Positions 10,401 to 19,394 of a stretch of DNA of 64,000 nucleotides are shown piece by piece (positions within the stretch are counted from its first letter, which is position 1; each line of letters begins with the position of its first letter). The position numbers and the translations under genes are program-made. The notes beneath the pieces were generated by a model that was given only the letters and a program-made list of their open reading frames with translations, ran no database searches and was not told the origin of the DNA. Location: positions 6,990,157 through 7,054,156 of the forward strand of contig OU015566.1 in NCBI GenBank assembly GCA_907165135.1, written 5' to 3'. Source of the DNA: Oikopleura dioica. Its lineage: Eukaryota > Chordata > Appendicularia > Copelata > Oikopleuridae.

Positions 10401-13400
10401 ATCGTTTCTTGTGGCTCCAAAAGAACATGAGATTTTGATTTTTTAGCGTCGTTAGCAATTATAGAAGCCTTTCTTCTTTTTGAAACATGCGGCATTTCGG
10501 TCATTTTCATGATTCAGATTCATTACTTATACGTTTTGTTGCCAAAAGATGGCGGTAGAATCACAAGTTGCTCCAGAAATATGCTCTCCCGGAGAGAGGA
10601 ATTAGTTTGATTACCCACCACGAAAAAAGAGCGAAACAAGCCCCGCGCGCACCAGAATTCCCGCTGCGCGCTAAGAGTACCTGGATTAGATCGTCGATAA
10701 TGAGCTCCGGAAATTGAGTTAATAAGACCACGTGACCGTATTTCTGGTCAGAATCGAATGAGCTTTTTGGTGAGGGTATTTATAACTTCAGGTGACAAGT
10801 AGTTTAGGAGTTGATGCCTTTTAAAGTTGAGCATCTCGTTTTCTCCCTCCTGAGTCCAAAAATAATCGTATGAAAATAATTCAAATTGGAGATGAAAGAG
10901 GAGAAAAAACTACATATGTCCTGAAAAATTCATAAAGTTTGACAAAAAATAAGGTCGTGAACGGATTTTTTGAAAAGCGGCGGGAGCGAGGTGCGCGTGG
11001 TCCCTTAAGTGATTGTGTTTTTAGTCCATGGAAACCTGTCAAAGAAAATCTTCCTCAGAACCTTTGCCGAGGACGATCACGAATGTTGCCATCACGCAGG
11101 CAAACCACAGCAAGTTCTTGTCCGTCGAGAATCGAATCCAGCCCGAGCGAAGCCCCGAATCACAGTCAAAGGAGAGCAGGTTTGTTCGCTAGTTCGTTAT
11201 CAGCTGGTCTGCCGCAGGGCGAATTTCGCGAGGCCAAATTGGTTAATTACTGATTCTAGGTCCATTATGTGGAGCATCAGCAAGGCCACCAGCACTCGAC
11301 TTCCAAATCTGCGAATCAATTTGTTATCCCTCAAGCCAGCGACGATGATAACGAGATCATTCTCGAGCAAGTCCAGGACAAGAGAGGCAACGTTATTTAT
11401 TACGGCGATGGGCAGGCGTCATCACAGCCACCTATCAACACCGCGCCAGATGGAAATTATGACGGCAGTTTGATAACAACAGGAGGTTACAGAGTGGAGA
11501 CCCTCGAGGAAATCAAAGCCAAAGTGTCGCAGGAATTCACAACTCAAGGTAACAGTTTTCACATCTTTAAACTGAAAATAATTCATTTATCAATAGACGA
11601 CGATGAATACAGCGATGATGACCGGTTGGTGATCGACCAGCTCGCAGAGGAGGACACTCCTCAGAGCGAAGCTACTTCTACAAAGTATCGCTTCCCATCC
11701 GGCCCGTACATCGAGACCGACTCCGAAGCAACACCGACCAAGCCCAAACACATCCCCGTCGATACCTCAGATGATGAAAGCATGCCCGATCTTGAAGATG
11801 CGGCTGAAGAAATGCCTCTCTTAGGTATAAAACTTCATTTGAAAACCGTTCTCTAACTCTGTTCCACTAGAACCGCTTCCAGAACTCGACGACATTGGAG
11901 CGCTAGAAACACAGTCCACGATCCAATCCGAGATTCGAAAGCGCAAATCCCTCCCAGCCGGATCTGGGAGCCTCTCACCGGTCAAACGCCAACGACGCGG
12001 AATTCGCCGCAGTCAATCCACCACTGAAGCGTATGTTAAAAGCGTGGGCGCATGATTTTTAACCGCGCATGTGGCCACTGCTCTAATGGTGCACGCGCTT
12101 TTTATTTTATTATTTTCAAATCTGCCTTTTTGAATTTGGACACTTTCACATTCGCTCCTGTATCACAGATCTAGCCCGGATCGCGCTTTACTGTTAAAAA
12201 AGAATGAAATACCCTAAACAAACCTCTTACTTTATCATATTCCGAAAAGACTTTACCTACAATTTACCGCTTTCTCTATCTGCTTCTGTAGGAATCTCGT
12301 GTCTATGATTGGATTCTTGTTAAAAAAACAGTACTCGTGTCCGGGGCTAGGTCTGTTCAGGAACATGCTTATACTTTAGACTTGCTCAATCCGCTTTAGA
12401 TACAATACGCACTAGCTAAATAACACGATATAAGCAAAAGCTAAACCCGAACCGGACCGACCCCCTAAATTGTTGCTCACCAATCATCAGACAAAGAGTT
12501 CCATGAGAGTTCATTTTTTACATTCCTGTATCATAGGTTTTTTAACATTTTATCACTTTTACGATTCCGTTAATACATTAACTTTCCAGTCAGTCGATGA
12601 GTGTACGCTTTACAATATGAAAGTAACATTGAATAATTTTTGGCCTGGCGCCAGAGTAGGCACTGACATATGAACAATGAAAGCCCTCTCTTTTTTCGTT
12701 TCTGATTTGAGAATCGTTGCTTTACGAGAACAAACAGAAATCTGACACGCCATCAGACAAAGCCTTCAAGCCTGAAGTAGCGACATTTCGGGCCTCCTAG
12801 ATTTATAAATTTAGGTTCAGCTTAATCTTTAGAGCATCAGTTGAAATCATAGAAGAAAACCTAAAATTAACCCTAAAATGAAGATGTGCCATTGGCAACT
12901 TCACTATAAATTTGTAAGATATTCTAAAACAATAGCGCTTGAGTGAATTCAAATTGTCTTATCGCCTCAAGACTGACGTACTTTTATACTCGTTTGCATT
13001 TTTAAATATTGCTTTCACTAAAAGTGAAAGTGAGAGCTAATAAACTCCTCGAAAATCCTCTTTTTCATCGGTGTTTTTCAGGCGTCAAAATCCAAAATCG
13101 AGTGCGTCTAATCGACTTACTTCGTTGATCGAAAAAACGCGTGAGATCTGCGAGAATCCAACGAGTCAGCCAAGCCAAAAGAAACGAAAGGTCTTGACCA
13201 AACGATCGCCCAAAAAGCGCCAGAGATCTGAGTCTGCCTCAAGTTCCGAAGACGAAGCTCATCCAGAAGTGTTCCACCCAAGCAGCAGTCACTCTCGCCA
13301 GGGCCACAACCCGGTAAATATTTCACCAAAAGACTCATTCACTCATTCCTCACCAAAGACAAAAATGCATGCAAAGGCAAAACATCAGCGCATTCGGTCA

Positions 13401-14839
13401 GACCCCGAGCTGCCTCGAAACTCGACAACGCCCGTCCTGAGGCCAGAGCCCTGCGCGAATGAGTCAAGGATTGACTCTGACCGAGGTGGATCAAGCTCAG
13501 ACGGCATTCCCGACCTTTCACAAACCGCCATGCGAAAGAGGGTACATCTAAAAATACTCTCATAAAACTCACATTAATTCAATCATCTCTTATTTATATC
13601 TCAACATGACTCTTAGCGTCGAATTCTCGACCAACTGAAGGACACGCCTGAATTCGAGAATGCGCGTCTCTCTGGTGGTGGCCGAGCACGCCGAACAGCA
13701 GCTGGTCGACCTGCCCGTTCCGCCGCGCGGACAGCATCAGAGAAGACCAAACAAAATCTCAACGACGAAAAAGGACGACTGAAGCCTATCGTCGTGGAAA
13801 AGACAGAAAAAGTCAAACAGGAGAAAAAAGAAGTCAAGTCGGAGTTCGCCGAACCAAAGCCAAAGCCAGGACCAACTCGACGACAACGACGACCGAGCAA
13901 AAAGACCAGGAGAAAATCCGATCACTACGTCGACAATCACGGTTGGGAGCCCGTCGGTGTTTGCGAAAATCGATGCATACTGAAACCGGTATTACTAAAA
14001 AAACCCTCTTGAAACCATTTCTTATCGGCTTTAGGGCGAGAACACCTACATCGACCGCGTAAGCTTCGACACCGTCCGGAACGTCAACACCGACCGAGTG
14101 GTTAATCGACTGGACTCGGTAGCCATCTACGCGGGCGAAGATGAGCCTCCTATGTATGCCATTATCGTCGATTTGTACCGGGAAACTTCTGGGCAGATCA
14201 TGGCCTGGGTGTATTGGTATTACAAGTAAGCATCATTTATCACAACTGAAAACTGATTCTTTTCCTTCGAAGACGCGAAGACGCTGAAGCTCCTAGCAGT
14301 ACCTACGTCGCTGGAGAGCAGGAACTTCTTGCCAGCCGCCACCACGACAGCATCTCGATCGCGTCCCTTCTTCGTTCGTTCCACACTCTTACCTACTACG
14401 AGTACCGCCGGTGAGTTACTGCTTTGTATTCTAGTACTCATCTCTTTCTAGTTGGCGCGCACAGGGCGCCCACGAAGGTGCTAACAACTACAGTTCCTCT
14501 GATGAAAATCACGTGACGGTGAAAAAAGAAGAGGACATTCCCAGTCTAAATGGGGAGAGTGCAAGTTGGGAGCGAAAACCAAGTGACCGAGAACCAAGGA
14601 CCAATTTCAACTTCATCAAACCTGGCGACGAAGTTTTCTTTGTGTAAGTTCTTGAGAATTGCCACCGACGTGAAATTTATCCCAATTTTAGGAGGAGGTT
14701 CTACGATCACTCGACGCGCTCGATCGTCATCACCCCGTCTTTCCTGAAAGACAAGTCCGAAAGTTCAACAGTGACTCGTCCTCGATCCCGCCGATTACGA
14801 CGACCTGCTAACACTGAAATGCTGCATCCCACATCCTAA
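4500..14839 (+). CDS. BAH-domain chromatin protein (BAHCC1/TNRC18/winged-eye type)
   Basis: This is a large nuclear, low-complexity protein with a C-terminal BAH (bromo-adjacent homology) domain. The model has 16 exons: 4500-4569, 4850-5049, 5463-7226, 7326-7436, 7487-7598, 7651-8010, 11025-11179, 11260-11548, 11597-11824, 11871-12030, 13082-13541, 13617-13988, 14035-14225, 14273-14410, 14452-14643 and 14692-14839. These total 4950 nt, exactly 1649 codons plus stop. Exon 3 is Ser/Pro/Thr-rich with a PPPPPP run; later exons carry acidic and Lys/Arg-rich tracts. The BAH domain occupies the last five exons, with diagnostic segments GQIMAWVYWYYK, EQELLASRHHD and LTYYEYRR that match the BAHCC1/TNRC18/wge pattern (VLWYYRPE, ElFASRHqD, YVLTFxEYCR). 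That family binds histone marks, notably H3K27me3 in vertebrates; function here is inferred. Two introns (5050-5462, 7227-7325) appear to be GA-AG. Intron 6 contains a transposon. An AATAAA is at 15014-15019. Confidence 0.85.
5050..5462 (+). other. Putative GA-AG, MITE-like intron (BAH gene intron 2)
   Basis: The exon frame is kept only if CAAAAG is followed by an intron that starts GAAATG and ends ATAAAAG. The direct repeat AAAAG sits at 5045-5049 and again at 5458-5462. Just inside, TGGTTCA (5054-5060) is inverted as TGAACCA (5448-5454). The geometry fits insertion of a small TIR element whose target duplication became the splice junctions. No homologue of this exon junction is known to me, so the splice call rests on frame and coding character. 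Confidence 0.5.
7227..7325 (+). other. Putative GA-AG, MITE-like intron (BAH gene intron 3)
   Basis: A 99-nt insert between in-frame exons begins GAATGT and ends AAAAAG, both phase 0. TGTTGTTGAAAATA (7230-7243) is nearly the reverse complement of TATTTTCTCAACA (7304-7316). The flanks share AAGG (AAGGAA at the left, AAGGGAA at the right). No GT donor in phase is available nearby. Confidence 0.5.
8040..8319 (+). repeat. Left terminal inverted repeat, 280 bp
   Basis: It mirrors 10725-11004 with a few substitutions; similarity ends just past GGTCACGTGGTCT. It contains a CACGTG core. Confidence 0.85.
8495..10510 (-). CDS. DDE transposase, Kolobok/Mutator-like
   Basis: A 671-codon frame encodes the element's transposase. 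A Cys cluster near the N-terminus (CFDCKKSNC..CDEC) suggests a zinc ribbon. Catalytic-type acidic motifs are DVSFDGTYND and CCDGDAKIRD, and further downstream lie a Cys/His cluster (HHACGDHRYCDENC) and EYYHAEI, a plausible site for the third acidic residue. The DVSFDGTY..G..(S/A)..GC pattern is that of Mutator-like/Kolobok proteins. Residues of the uninterrupted frame corresponding to 9700-9927 are repetitive and hydrophobic-basic. That block has GT-AG ends, is 228 nt (a multiple of three) and breaks the conserved DGTYNDTG/HKKNSAQG segment, so it is almost certainly an intron that happens to stay open. The spliced protein would have 595 residues. Confidence 0.8.
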   Translation of the reverse strand: MKMTEMPHVSKRRKASIIANDAKKSKSHVLLEPQETIMASLPILRDFWRFSFRCFDCKKSNCLTLAITQTDFFNNYLRITCDECNASKSTWLLHQKFNAAFHGGLTMAGITKPQAQRAFCFGGFSVTTTSGQACVPDFVQGGKASSKFQKIVDNIILNLASESMLNFRKSLVAERRIQYPKQVDVSFDGTYNDTGETQEKGFPETRKLSENRLFFKKALLRLEISLKIGFFQKGFTETRILSKNKRFSKKALLRLAFFQTKYLINSLFYSGHKKNSAQGCIVSCVAKVRGDYKIIGQEVVKKRQEYSEEQLQKHSRGTIAPKGTCSSTLETIGTREIYEKTLLPIHQELPNHMINICCDGDAKIRDPKNTNVFKDPEKEDEEMIPQEKIIYSKDVAHVLKNLWGTCGRNLEAGSSRSKFTKNQKLEVHQRLRCMFKEIMDKRKSGEWSHEDAMKKVKKTIHHACGDHRYCDENCPRKPGIIQPHGDLSQEDCIRKLQEFMDKNFPESFIKELSNTGTTSPVEYYHAEIIRRRLHVKGTFASPINMRYEVSAGAALLIYNHGQDQAFRMVLEELEYRVPEACLKRLQKYEDERKSKAEEKQKIKAKTQSKRRREQQQFQKPGLYASQVDRDIENSRKNHSVEAETTDDDFPSYEEFLENEGEQNSIDEEIEE
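9700..9927 (-). repeat. Transposase intron made of about four 60-bp tandem repeats
   Basis: On the minus strand the block begins GTGAGACAC and ends TTATTCAG. Inside, a unit of about 60 bp with the plus-strand core CTAGTCTC.GTAAAGCCTTTTT recurs four times (near 9747, 9791, 9849 and 9893). It has no stop codon in the transposase frame. Confidence 0.75.
10725..11004 (-). repeat. Right terminal inverted repeat, 280 bp
   Basis: Reverse complement of 8040-8319 with a handful of differences. It ends GGTCCC immediately before TTAA. Confidence 0.85.
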
Positions 14840-15351
14840 ATTATCTTAGCAAGACTCTCAACCCTACAAAGTTACACTTATTTTTGCAATTTCTTAATTT
14901 AGTTCCCCCCTTTATTTATTTTCCCTTCGCTTTTTCACTCTTGAGTCTGAACCACTCTATTTATAACTGTAAATAGTCACATTCTGCAAAAACTATTATT
15001 GCCCTTCATCTGCAATAAATGTTCAAGCCACCAAGTTGGTACCACACAAAAAGAAAGAGATTTTGTTTTTGAGGAATGGGTCACTTTGTATTTTCTTTTA
15101 CAAATAATAATTGAACGAGAGTGAATGAATGAACTTGAATAAATTGAACATATAAAGTACAGAAAGGAAGGAATTTTATTGCACGGAGAACCACGTGACG
15201 TAGGAATTTATATTTACTGCTTGGAAAGTTGTCTTGCGTCTGAGATAAATCTCCAGCCAGAACAGGTGGCAGTGAAGTTGCTGAATGAAGTCTTGGGAAA
15301 GAGAAAGAGAGGATGAACTAACCGTTTCAAAAAGAATGAATGCTGATTGTC
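14840..15351. other. Convergent 3' regions of the BAH and cyclin genes
   Basis: AATAAA at 15014-15019 serves the plus-strand BAH gene. TTTATT at 15175-15180, read on the minus strand as AATAAA, serves the cyclin gene. No ORF or RNA gene is seen between the two stop codons. Confidence 0.6.
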
Positions 15352-16829
15352 TCAGGAATAGCAGAAATCGTTGAAAACGGATGGTGGCACTTGAAGTTGG
15401 TGAGGCGCGTGCTGCATTAGGGTCAGTTGTAGAATCTCGCAGTTGGCCGTGACTTGAGCATCGCTCAGTTCAGGCATCAGCATTTTTGCACCGAGCATTG
15501 ATGCAGCTACTTGCAACGCACATCGAGAGCGCATGCTGAAAGGAAAAGTCAAAACTAGATCATTATTTTGCACTTCTTACCTTGGAGAAAGCGAACTAAA
15601 CGCAACCGAAACGCATCCGTGCATGAGGCAGTAGCGTGCAACTGCTTGATGTCGTATAATCTCCATTGCGTTCTCCGCCCGAAAGTTGATCTTGGCGAGT
15701 AAAAAGCCGATGTGGAAGTCGAGGAATGTATGCGAGGTCGGCATCTCGATTCGCCAGTCGAGGATCACCAGAATATGCTTTTCGTATTTTTTGAGTTCTT
15801 CTGCGTTGTAAACGAACTAAAGTAGAATGATGATGAGAGGCAAAATCATCGAAATTTACCTCGCAAAGATGCAGAAGATCCTTAATTTCCGGCGGATCGT
15901 AGAGGAGTTTCTTAGAAGCAAGCAAAAAGCACGTGATTCCAAGCAATTGGAAGTCGGATCTGGCCACTGGCTCCTTGCTCAGAACTGTATCGACCAATGC
16001 GATGCACAGATACATCACTTCTTTGTGCATGCACTGAAAAAAATTTCCAGAACAGACTTTGATCAGCCAGTCGACGAGTTTGTATCGGTCTTGGTCGGTG
16101 ATTTCCATCTGGATTTGGAGGATATTCGGCCTGAAAACTGTTACAGAAAATTCCATGATGAATGAAGTCTTACCTGTGAGTCTCCTTCTCATGCTGGAGA
16201 AGATTCATGTAGTATTCTTTGGCCGAATATTCATTGGACCATGATTTTGCGCACTTTATACTTTCTTGGTTCACTAAAAATCGGATGAGAGGTCTAATGT
16301 GTGAATTAACTTACCGATTTCTTGAATAGATCTAATGGAAGGGCCAAAAACTGGAAGATGGTTTTGCGGAAAGACAGGATAAGGGGAATAAAGCGGGAAT
16401 GCGTAGGAAGCTTGTGTAGGTAACGGTTGAAAGTTGCGGAAATGCTCGCCGGGCGGTAGTAAAGCGGGCTGAATAGGTGCTGCAGCTGGCGCCTGAGCTT
16501 GATTGAAAACGGCGCCCGACTCGGTGAAATGCACGTGCGTCGGTAAAGGCGCTGGGGGAGCCTAAACAGTGGCCGTTGCGATTTCAGGGATGAAGATCTT
16601 GATAACTAGGCGGTTTACGTACCGAAAATGAGGTATCTTCATCGATAAAGCCCGACTCGTCTAACCGCGAATCTCGTCGATACGAGCTTTTTCTTCCATT
16701 GATATCTGAAAAAAGTCTGCTAGTCAACCGGTATTAAAATTCTTTGTTAAATGACTATAGGTTGTCTTTTTTCTCAAACTTACCTTTATCAAATGAAAAA
16801 TCATCACTAAGAAACTCACTGGCAACCAT
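15352..16829 (-). CDS. Cyclin, A/B type
   Basis: This is a cell-cycle cyclin expected to bind and activate a CDK. Seven exons on the minus strand: 16829-16784, 16705-16623, 16561-16315, 16273-16174, 16130-15860, 15816-15581 and 15535-15352. They total 1167 nt, 388 residues. The cyclin box is clear: KLVDWLIKV, YLCIALVDTVLS, RSDFQLLGITCFLLASKK and DPPEIKDLLHLCE, followed by the second fold (ILDWRIEMPTSHTFLDFHI). The N-terminal 125 residues are Pro/Ala/Phe-rich and I see no clear destruction box (RxxL..N). Catalogue-type residues such as the box Lys (LASKK) are present. Assignment to A versus B class is open; this lineage is known for amplified cyclin families. Tail-to-tail with the BAH gene. 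Confidence 0.85.
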
Positions 16830-17789
16830 GAAAAATTCTTTGAGAAAACATGCTTAGCAAATTCTTCTTTCAAAAATATATACTAGAAAATCCCAAAAGA
16901 ACGCATTTGAAATCAGGTAACCTATTAAAAATTTATGATGTGGTCATATTTTCAAATAAAAATAAATGATTCCAAGATGAAGATCAGTCTTTAGGACGAG
17001 AATAATGCTCAAAAACATAAAAACAGTGCCTATCAGAATGGAAAAATCTCTGGTCGATGGAGATTTGAGTGCTTATTTAGGACTTTTCCTCCTTGATTCC
17101 ACGAAAGTTTCAACACTTCCTTAGAATGGAAGCCAGTTCTTGTGAAATGAAAATATCTAGGAACGCTCAAACTCACTGGATCTTTGACTGAAAGACCTTG
17201 TATTCTACAAACCTCTGAGATTGTAGCGATGGCCGGAAATACTCTCATTCTGCTTTGCTGTTTCAGAATCGTCAAAGGCGTTTGTCAAAAGCCCTCGCGA
17301 CTTGGAAAAACTATTTGGTATGTTGACTGGCTGGGACATAAAAAATAATGACTGGGAGAAATATTTTTTGCCAGCGCGAATTTATCGAAAATTTGAAAAA
17401 CAAAATGCTCAATCGTGCCCTCTCTAAAACGATGCATACAATCTCAGAGAGGCACGAAAGAGCAGATAACGAGGTCACAGCAGGTTCGACCTCGTGGTCG
17501 AAAAATATTTTCAAGCTGATTGAAGGGACTTTTGAGCTTCAAGTGGGCGGGGAAATTTAGATATGTTTTATTTTGTTTACAGTGAAAACTTAATTTATTT
17601 GCCTATTGTAAAAATCAAGCCGACTTGAAGTGAAAAGAAGCCGTTTTAATTTCACTTCTAGATGTATCATCAAAATACTTCACTTCAAGATTCATATTTT
17701 TCATGAGTTTATGTGCCAGACTGGTTTAGTTATCAAATCTGTGTGAACGAGTCTTTCAAAAAAGATATAATGCTTTTTGCATTTTTATT
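16830..17789. other. Intergenic stretch before the nested mobile block
   Basis: There is no firm gene. A plus-strand frame from 17232 (signal-like MAGNTLILLCCF, 39 codons) and a frame at 17348-17560 overlap in different phases, and neither resembles a known family. AT-rich sequence from about 17570 leads to the pyrimidine tract and AG at 17791-17797 and may be the promoter of the RING gene. Confidence 0.4.
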
Positions 17790-17797
17790 TTTTTCAG
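17790..17797 (+). promoter_or_regulatory. Candidate trans-splice acceptor of the RING gene, now displaced
   Basis: A long T-run ends in TTTTCAG at 17797. If the mobile block 17821-25060 and one copy of its target repeat are removed, this acceptor lies about 33 nt upstream of the RING-gene ATG (25077), a normal spacing for this lineage. Use is inferred. Confidence 0.4.
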
Positions 17798-17957
17798 AGT
17801 GAATAGAGAATGAATCATCAATGGGGTTGCGCCAGTGGGAAAATCGACTTTTTTTGCACTTGACCTGGAGGGATGAAATTTTGTGGACATATTTCTGAGG
17901 TCCTAATCAAGAAAAAAATCAAAAAAAAAATTCGAAAAATTAAGGGTATAGGGGTCA

Positions 17958-17982
17958 TACTATGGTAGGCGCTCCAGAGCAC
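17958..17982 (+). repeat. Remnant of the 5' LTR, 25 bp
   Basis: Identical to the first 25 bp of the 3' LTR (23760-23784). Sequence homology stops at 17982, which marks the deletion junction with pol. Confidence 0.75.
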
Positions 17983-18029
17983 AAGTCTCGAAAGAGACAA
18001 TACAAAGATATCAGAAGGAGGACCCTGCT

Positions 18030-19394
18030 TTGTCGGGATTAATCCTTGCTGCCGAGAGAACAAATGGCCACGTTCTTGATAAAGGCAGTCGATATCGTCT
18101 GAAAGAGGACCTGCTGGTCCAGATAACAAAAGCTGGAAAGGAGCTCGTGGTGATACCGAAATCGCTGGGTCGGGACATCGTCCGTTACCTACACGTCGTT
18201 TCGGCTCACAGTGGAAGAAATGAAATGTTATCAGTATTAGATAGAGAGGACATTCTTATCAAGGGACGAGAGAGACTCGTCCGGGAAACAACACGCGAAT
18301 GTTTGCTCTGTCACTTGACATCAAATCGATACAGATCCAGCGAAATGAAGATGGTGATGAAACCGAACCTAAGTGGACCGTACCGGAAAGTATTTATTGA
18401 TCTAGTTACGTTCCAAATTGAAACGCAAAATCGCGAACACGCTGTCAATTGTCTCACGATGGTTGACGATTTCTCATGCCGCCTTACTTATCGCTTTGTT
18501 CGAAATAAAACTGCTGCTGTCATATCAAAACGCCTACTTGAACTCACCTGCGAAGTCGGTGGACTTGGCCAGATGGAAGTCTTTAGCGACAATGGACTTG
18601 AATTCGTCGCCTCCAAGACTCAAGATCTTCTAGAATACCTTCAAATGCACGCCGGACAGATCTCACCAACAAACGCTAGAGCCAATAAAGTCGAGCGCTG
18701 CCATAAATCTATTCGCGATAATCTACGAGCCATCGCCCTTACGGAATCAAACGCTCAGCACAAACTCGATCTTGCTGTTTCAACATATAATCATCAGGTG
18801 AAGTCAAGCCTCGACATGATGACTCCCATGGAAGTTCTTGGTATTAAACCTCCAAGATACTTTTCTGCTTATCTCCAACACCGCCAAAACGAACCAAAAT
18901 GCGATTCTATTCGAGAATTCACTCAAAATATCAATATTCTCTTCAAAAATCTATCTGCATTCAAGCTCAACCGATATCTCTTCAAATCGGAAGACTCAGC
19001 ACCGCTACTTTCGGAAGGCGATATTGTTGTCTTGAAAGAAAACAGCCTCAGAAAACATGATCCTGGTCTTTCTGGACCATATGTGATCACGAACACACGT
19101 TCAAACAATTGCCACGATATCGAAAATCTATTCACCAGCCAGAAGCTGATGCGAAATGGCCGTTTTCTGAGAAAGGTTCATCTCAGCGAGGAAGATAAGA
19201 AAAATCTGACGTCAAAGAATTTGTTCATCAGAAAATCCGGACATATTCTCTTCGACGATAACGAAATCGATCTCGCGAAAAGTTCACTTGAGCAAGAACC
19301 CGAATTTCTTCTTCAACCCCAGGAAAGTAAAACTAAACCAAAACCCAAATCCGATTCCAAAGTAGAAAGCTCTTACAATCTGCGCAAAAGATGA
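18030..19394 (+). CDS. Pol fragment: retroviral-type integrase
   Basis: A 454-codon frame carries the integrase end of a gypsy-type polyprotein. The zinc-binding HHCC motif is HVVSAH followed by CLLCH. The DDE catalytic triad is visible as FIDLVTF, FSDNGLEF and NKVERCHKS. The C-terminal part is rich in Lys and Pro, as in Tor/gypsy integrases. The frame is open from the deletion junction and there is no authentic start codon, because the upstream protease, RT and RNase H parts are missing. Its stop overlaps the env ATG as ATGA. Catalytic residues look intact, but without RT the element is defective. Confidence 0.85.
   Translation: MSGLILAAERTNGHVLDKGSRYRLKEDLLVQITKAGKELVVIPKSLGRDIVRYLHVVSAHSGRNEMLSVLDREDILIKGRERLVRETTRECLLCHLTSNRYRSSEMKMVMKPNLSGPYRKVFIDLVTFQIETQNREHAVNCLTMVDDFSCRLTYRFVRNKTAAVISKRLLELTCEVGGLGQMEVFSDNGLEFVASKTQDLLEYLQMHAGQISPTNARANKVERCHKSIRDNLRAIALTESNAQHKLDLAVSTYNHQVKSSLDMMTPMEVLGIKPPRYFSAYLQHRQNEPKCDSIREFTQNINILFKNLSAFKLNRYLFKSEDSAPLLSEGDIVVLKENSLRKHDPGLSGPYVITNTRSNNCHDIENLFTSQKLMRNGRFLRKVHLSEEDKKNLTSKNLFIRKSGHILFDDNEIDLAKSSLEQEPEFLLQPQESKTKPKPKSDSKVESSYNLRKR

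Larger units (their letters stand above)
8040..11004. mobile_element. TTAA-flanked DNA transposon (Kolobok/Mutator-like) in a 45-nt intron
   Basis: The element is 2965 bp and is flanked on both sides by TTAA (8036-8039 and 11005-11008), the target duplication expected of TTAA-specific superfamilies such as Kolobok and piggyBac. Its terminal inverted repeats are long, 8040-8319 and 10725-11004, begin GGGACCACGCGCACCTCGCT, and differ by scattered substitutions. One transposase gene runs on the minus strand. Removing the element and one TTAA restores a 45-nt GT-AG intron of the host BAH gene, so insertion was cleanly intronic. The intact-looking transposase and well-kept TIRs suggest a fairly young, possibly autonomous copy. 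Confidence 0.88.

Noticed and set aside
12470-12673. 67-codon plus-strand frame in a BAH-gene intron
   Set aside because: Located in an AT-rich intron between exons that join in phase, with no domain.
13613-13940. Minus-strand frames of 95 and 67 codons, and others across the BAH gene
   Set aside because: They are antisense shadows of the Arg/Lys-rich BAH exons.
15827-16165. 112-codon plus-strand frame
   Set aside because: It lies antisense to cyclin exon 5 and reflects the constrained codons of the cyclin box.
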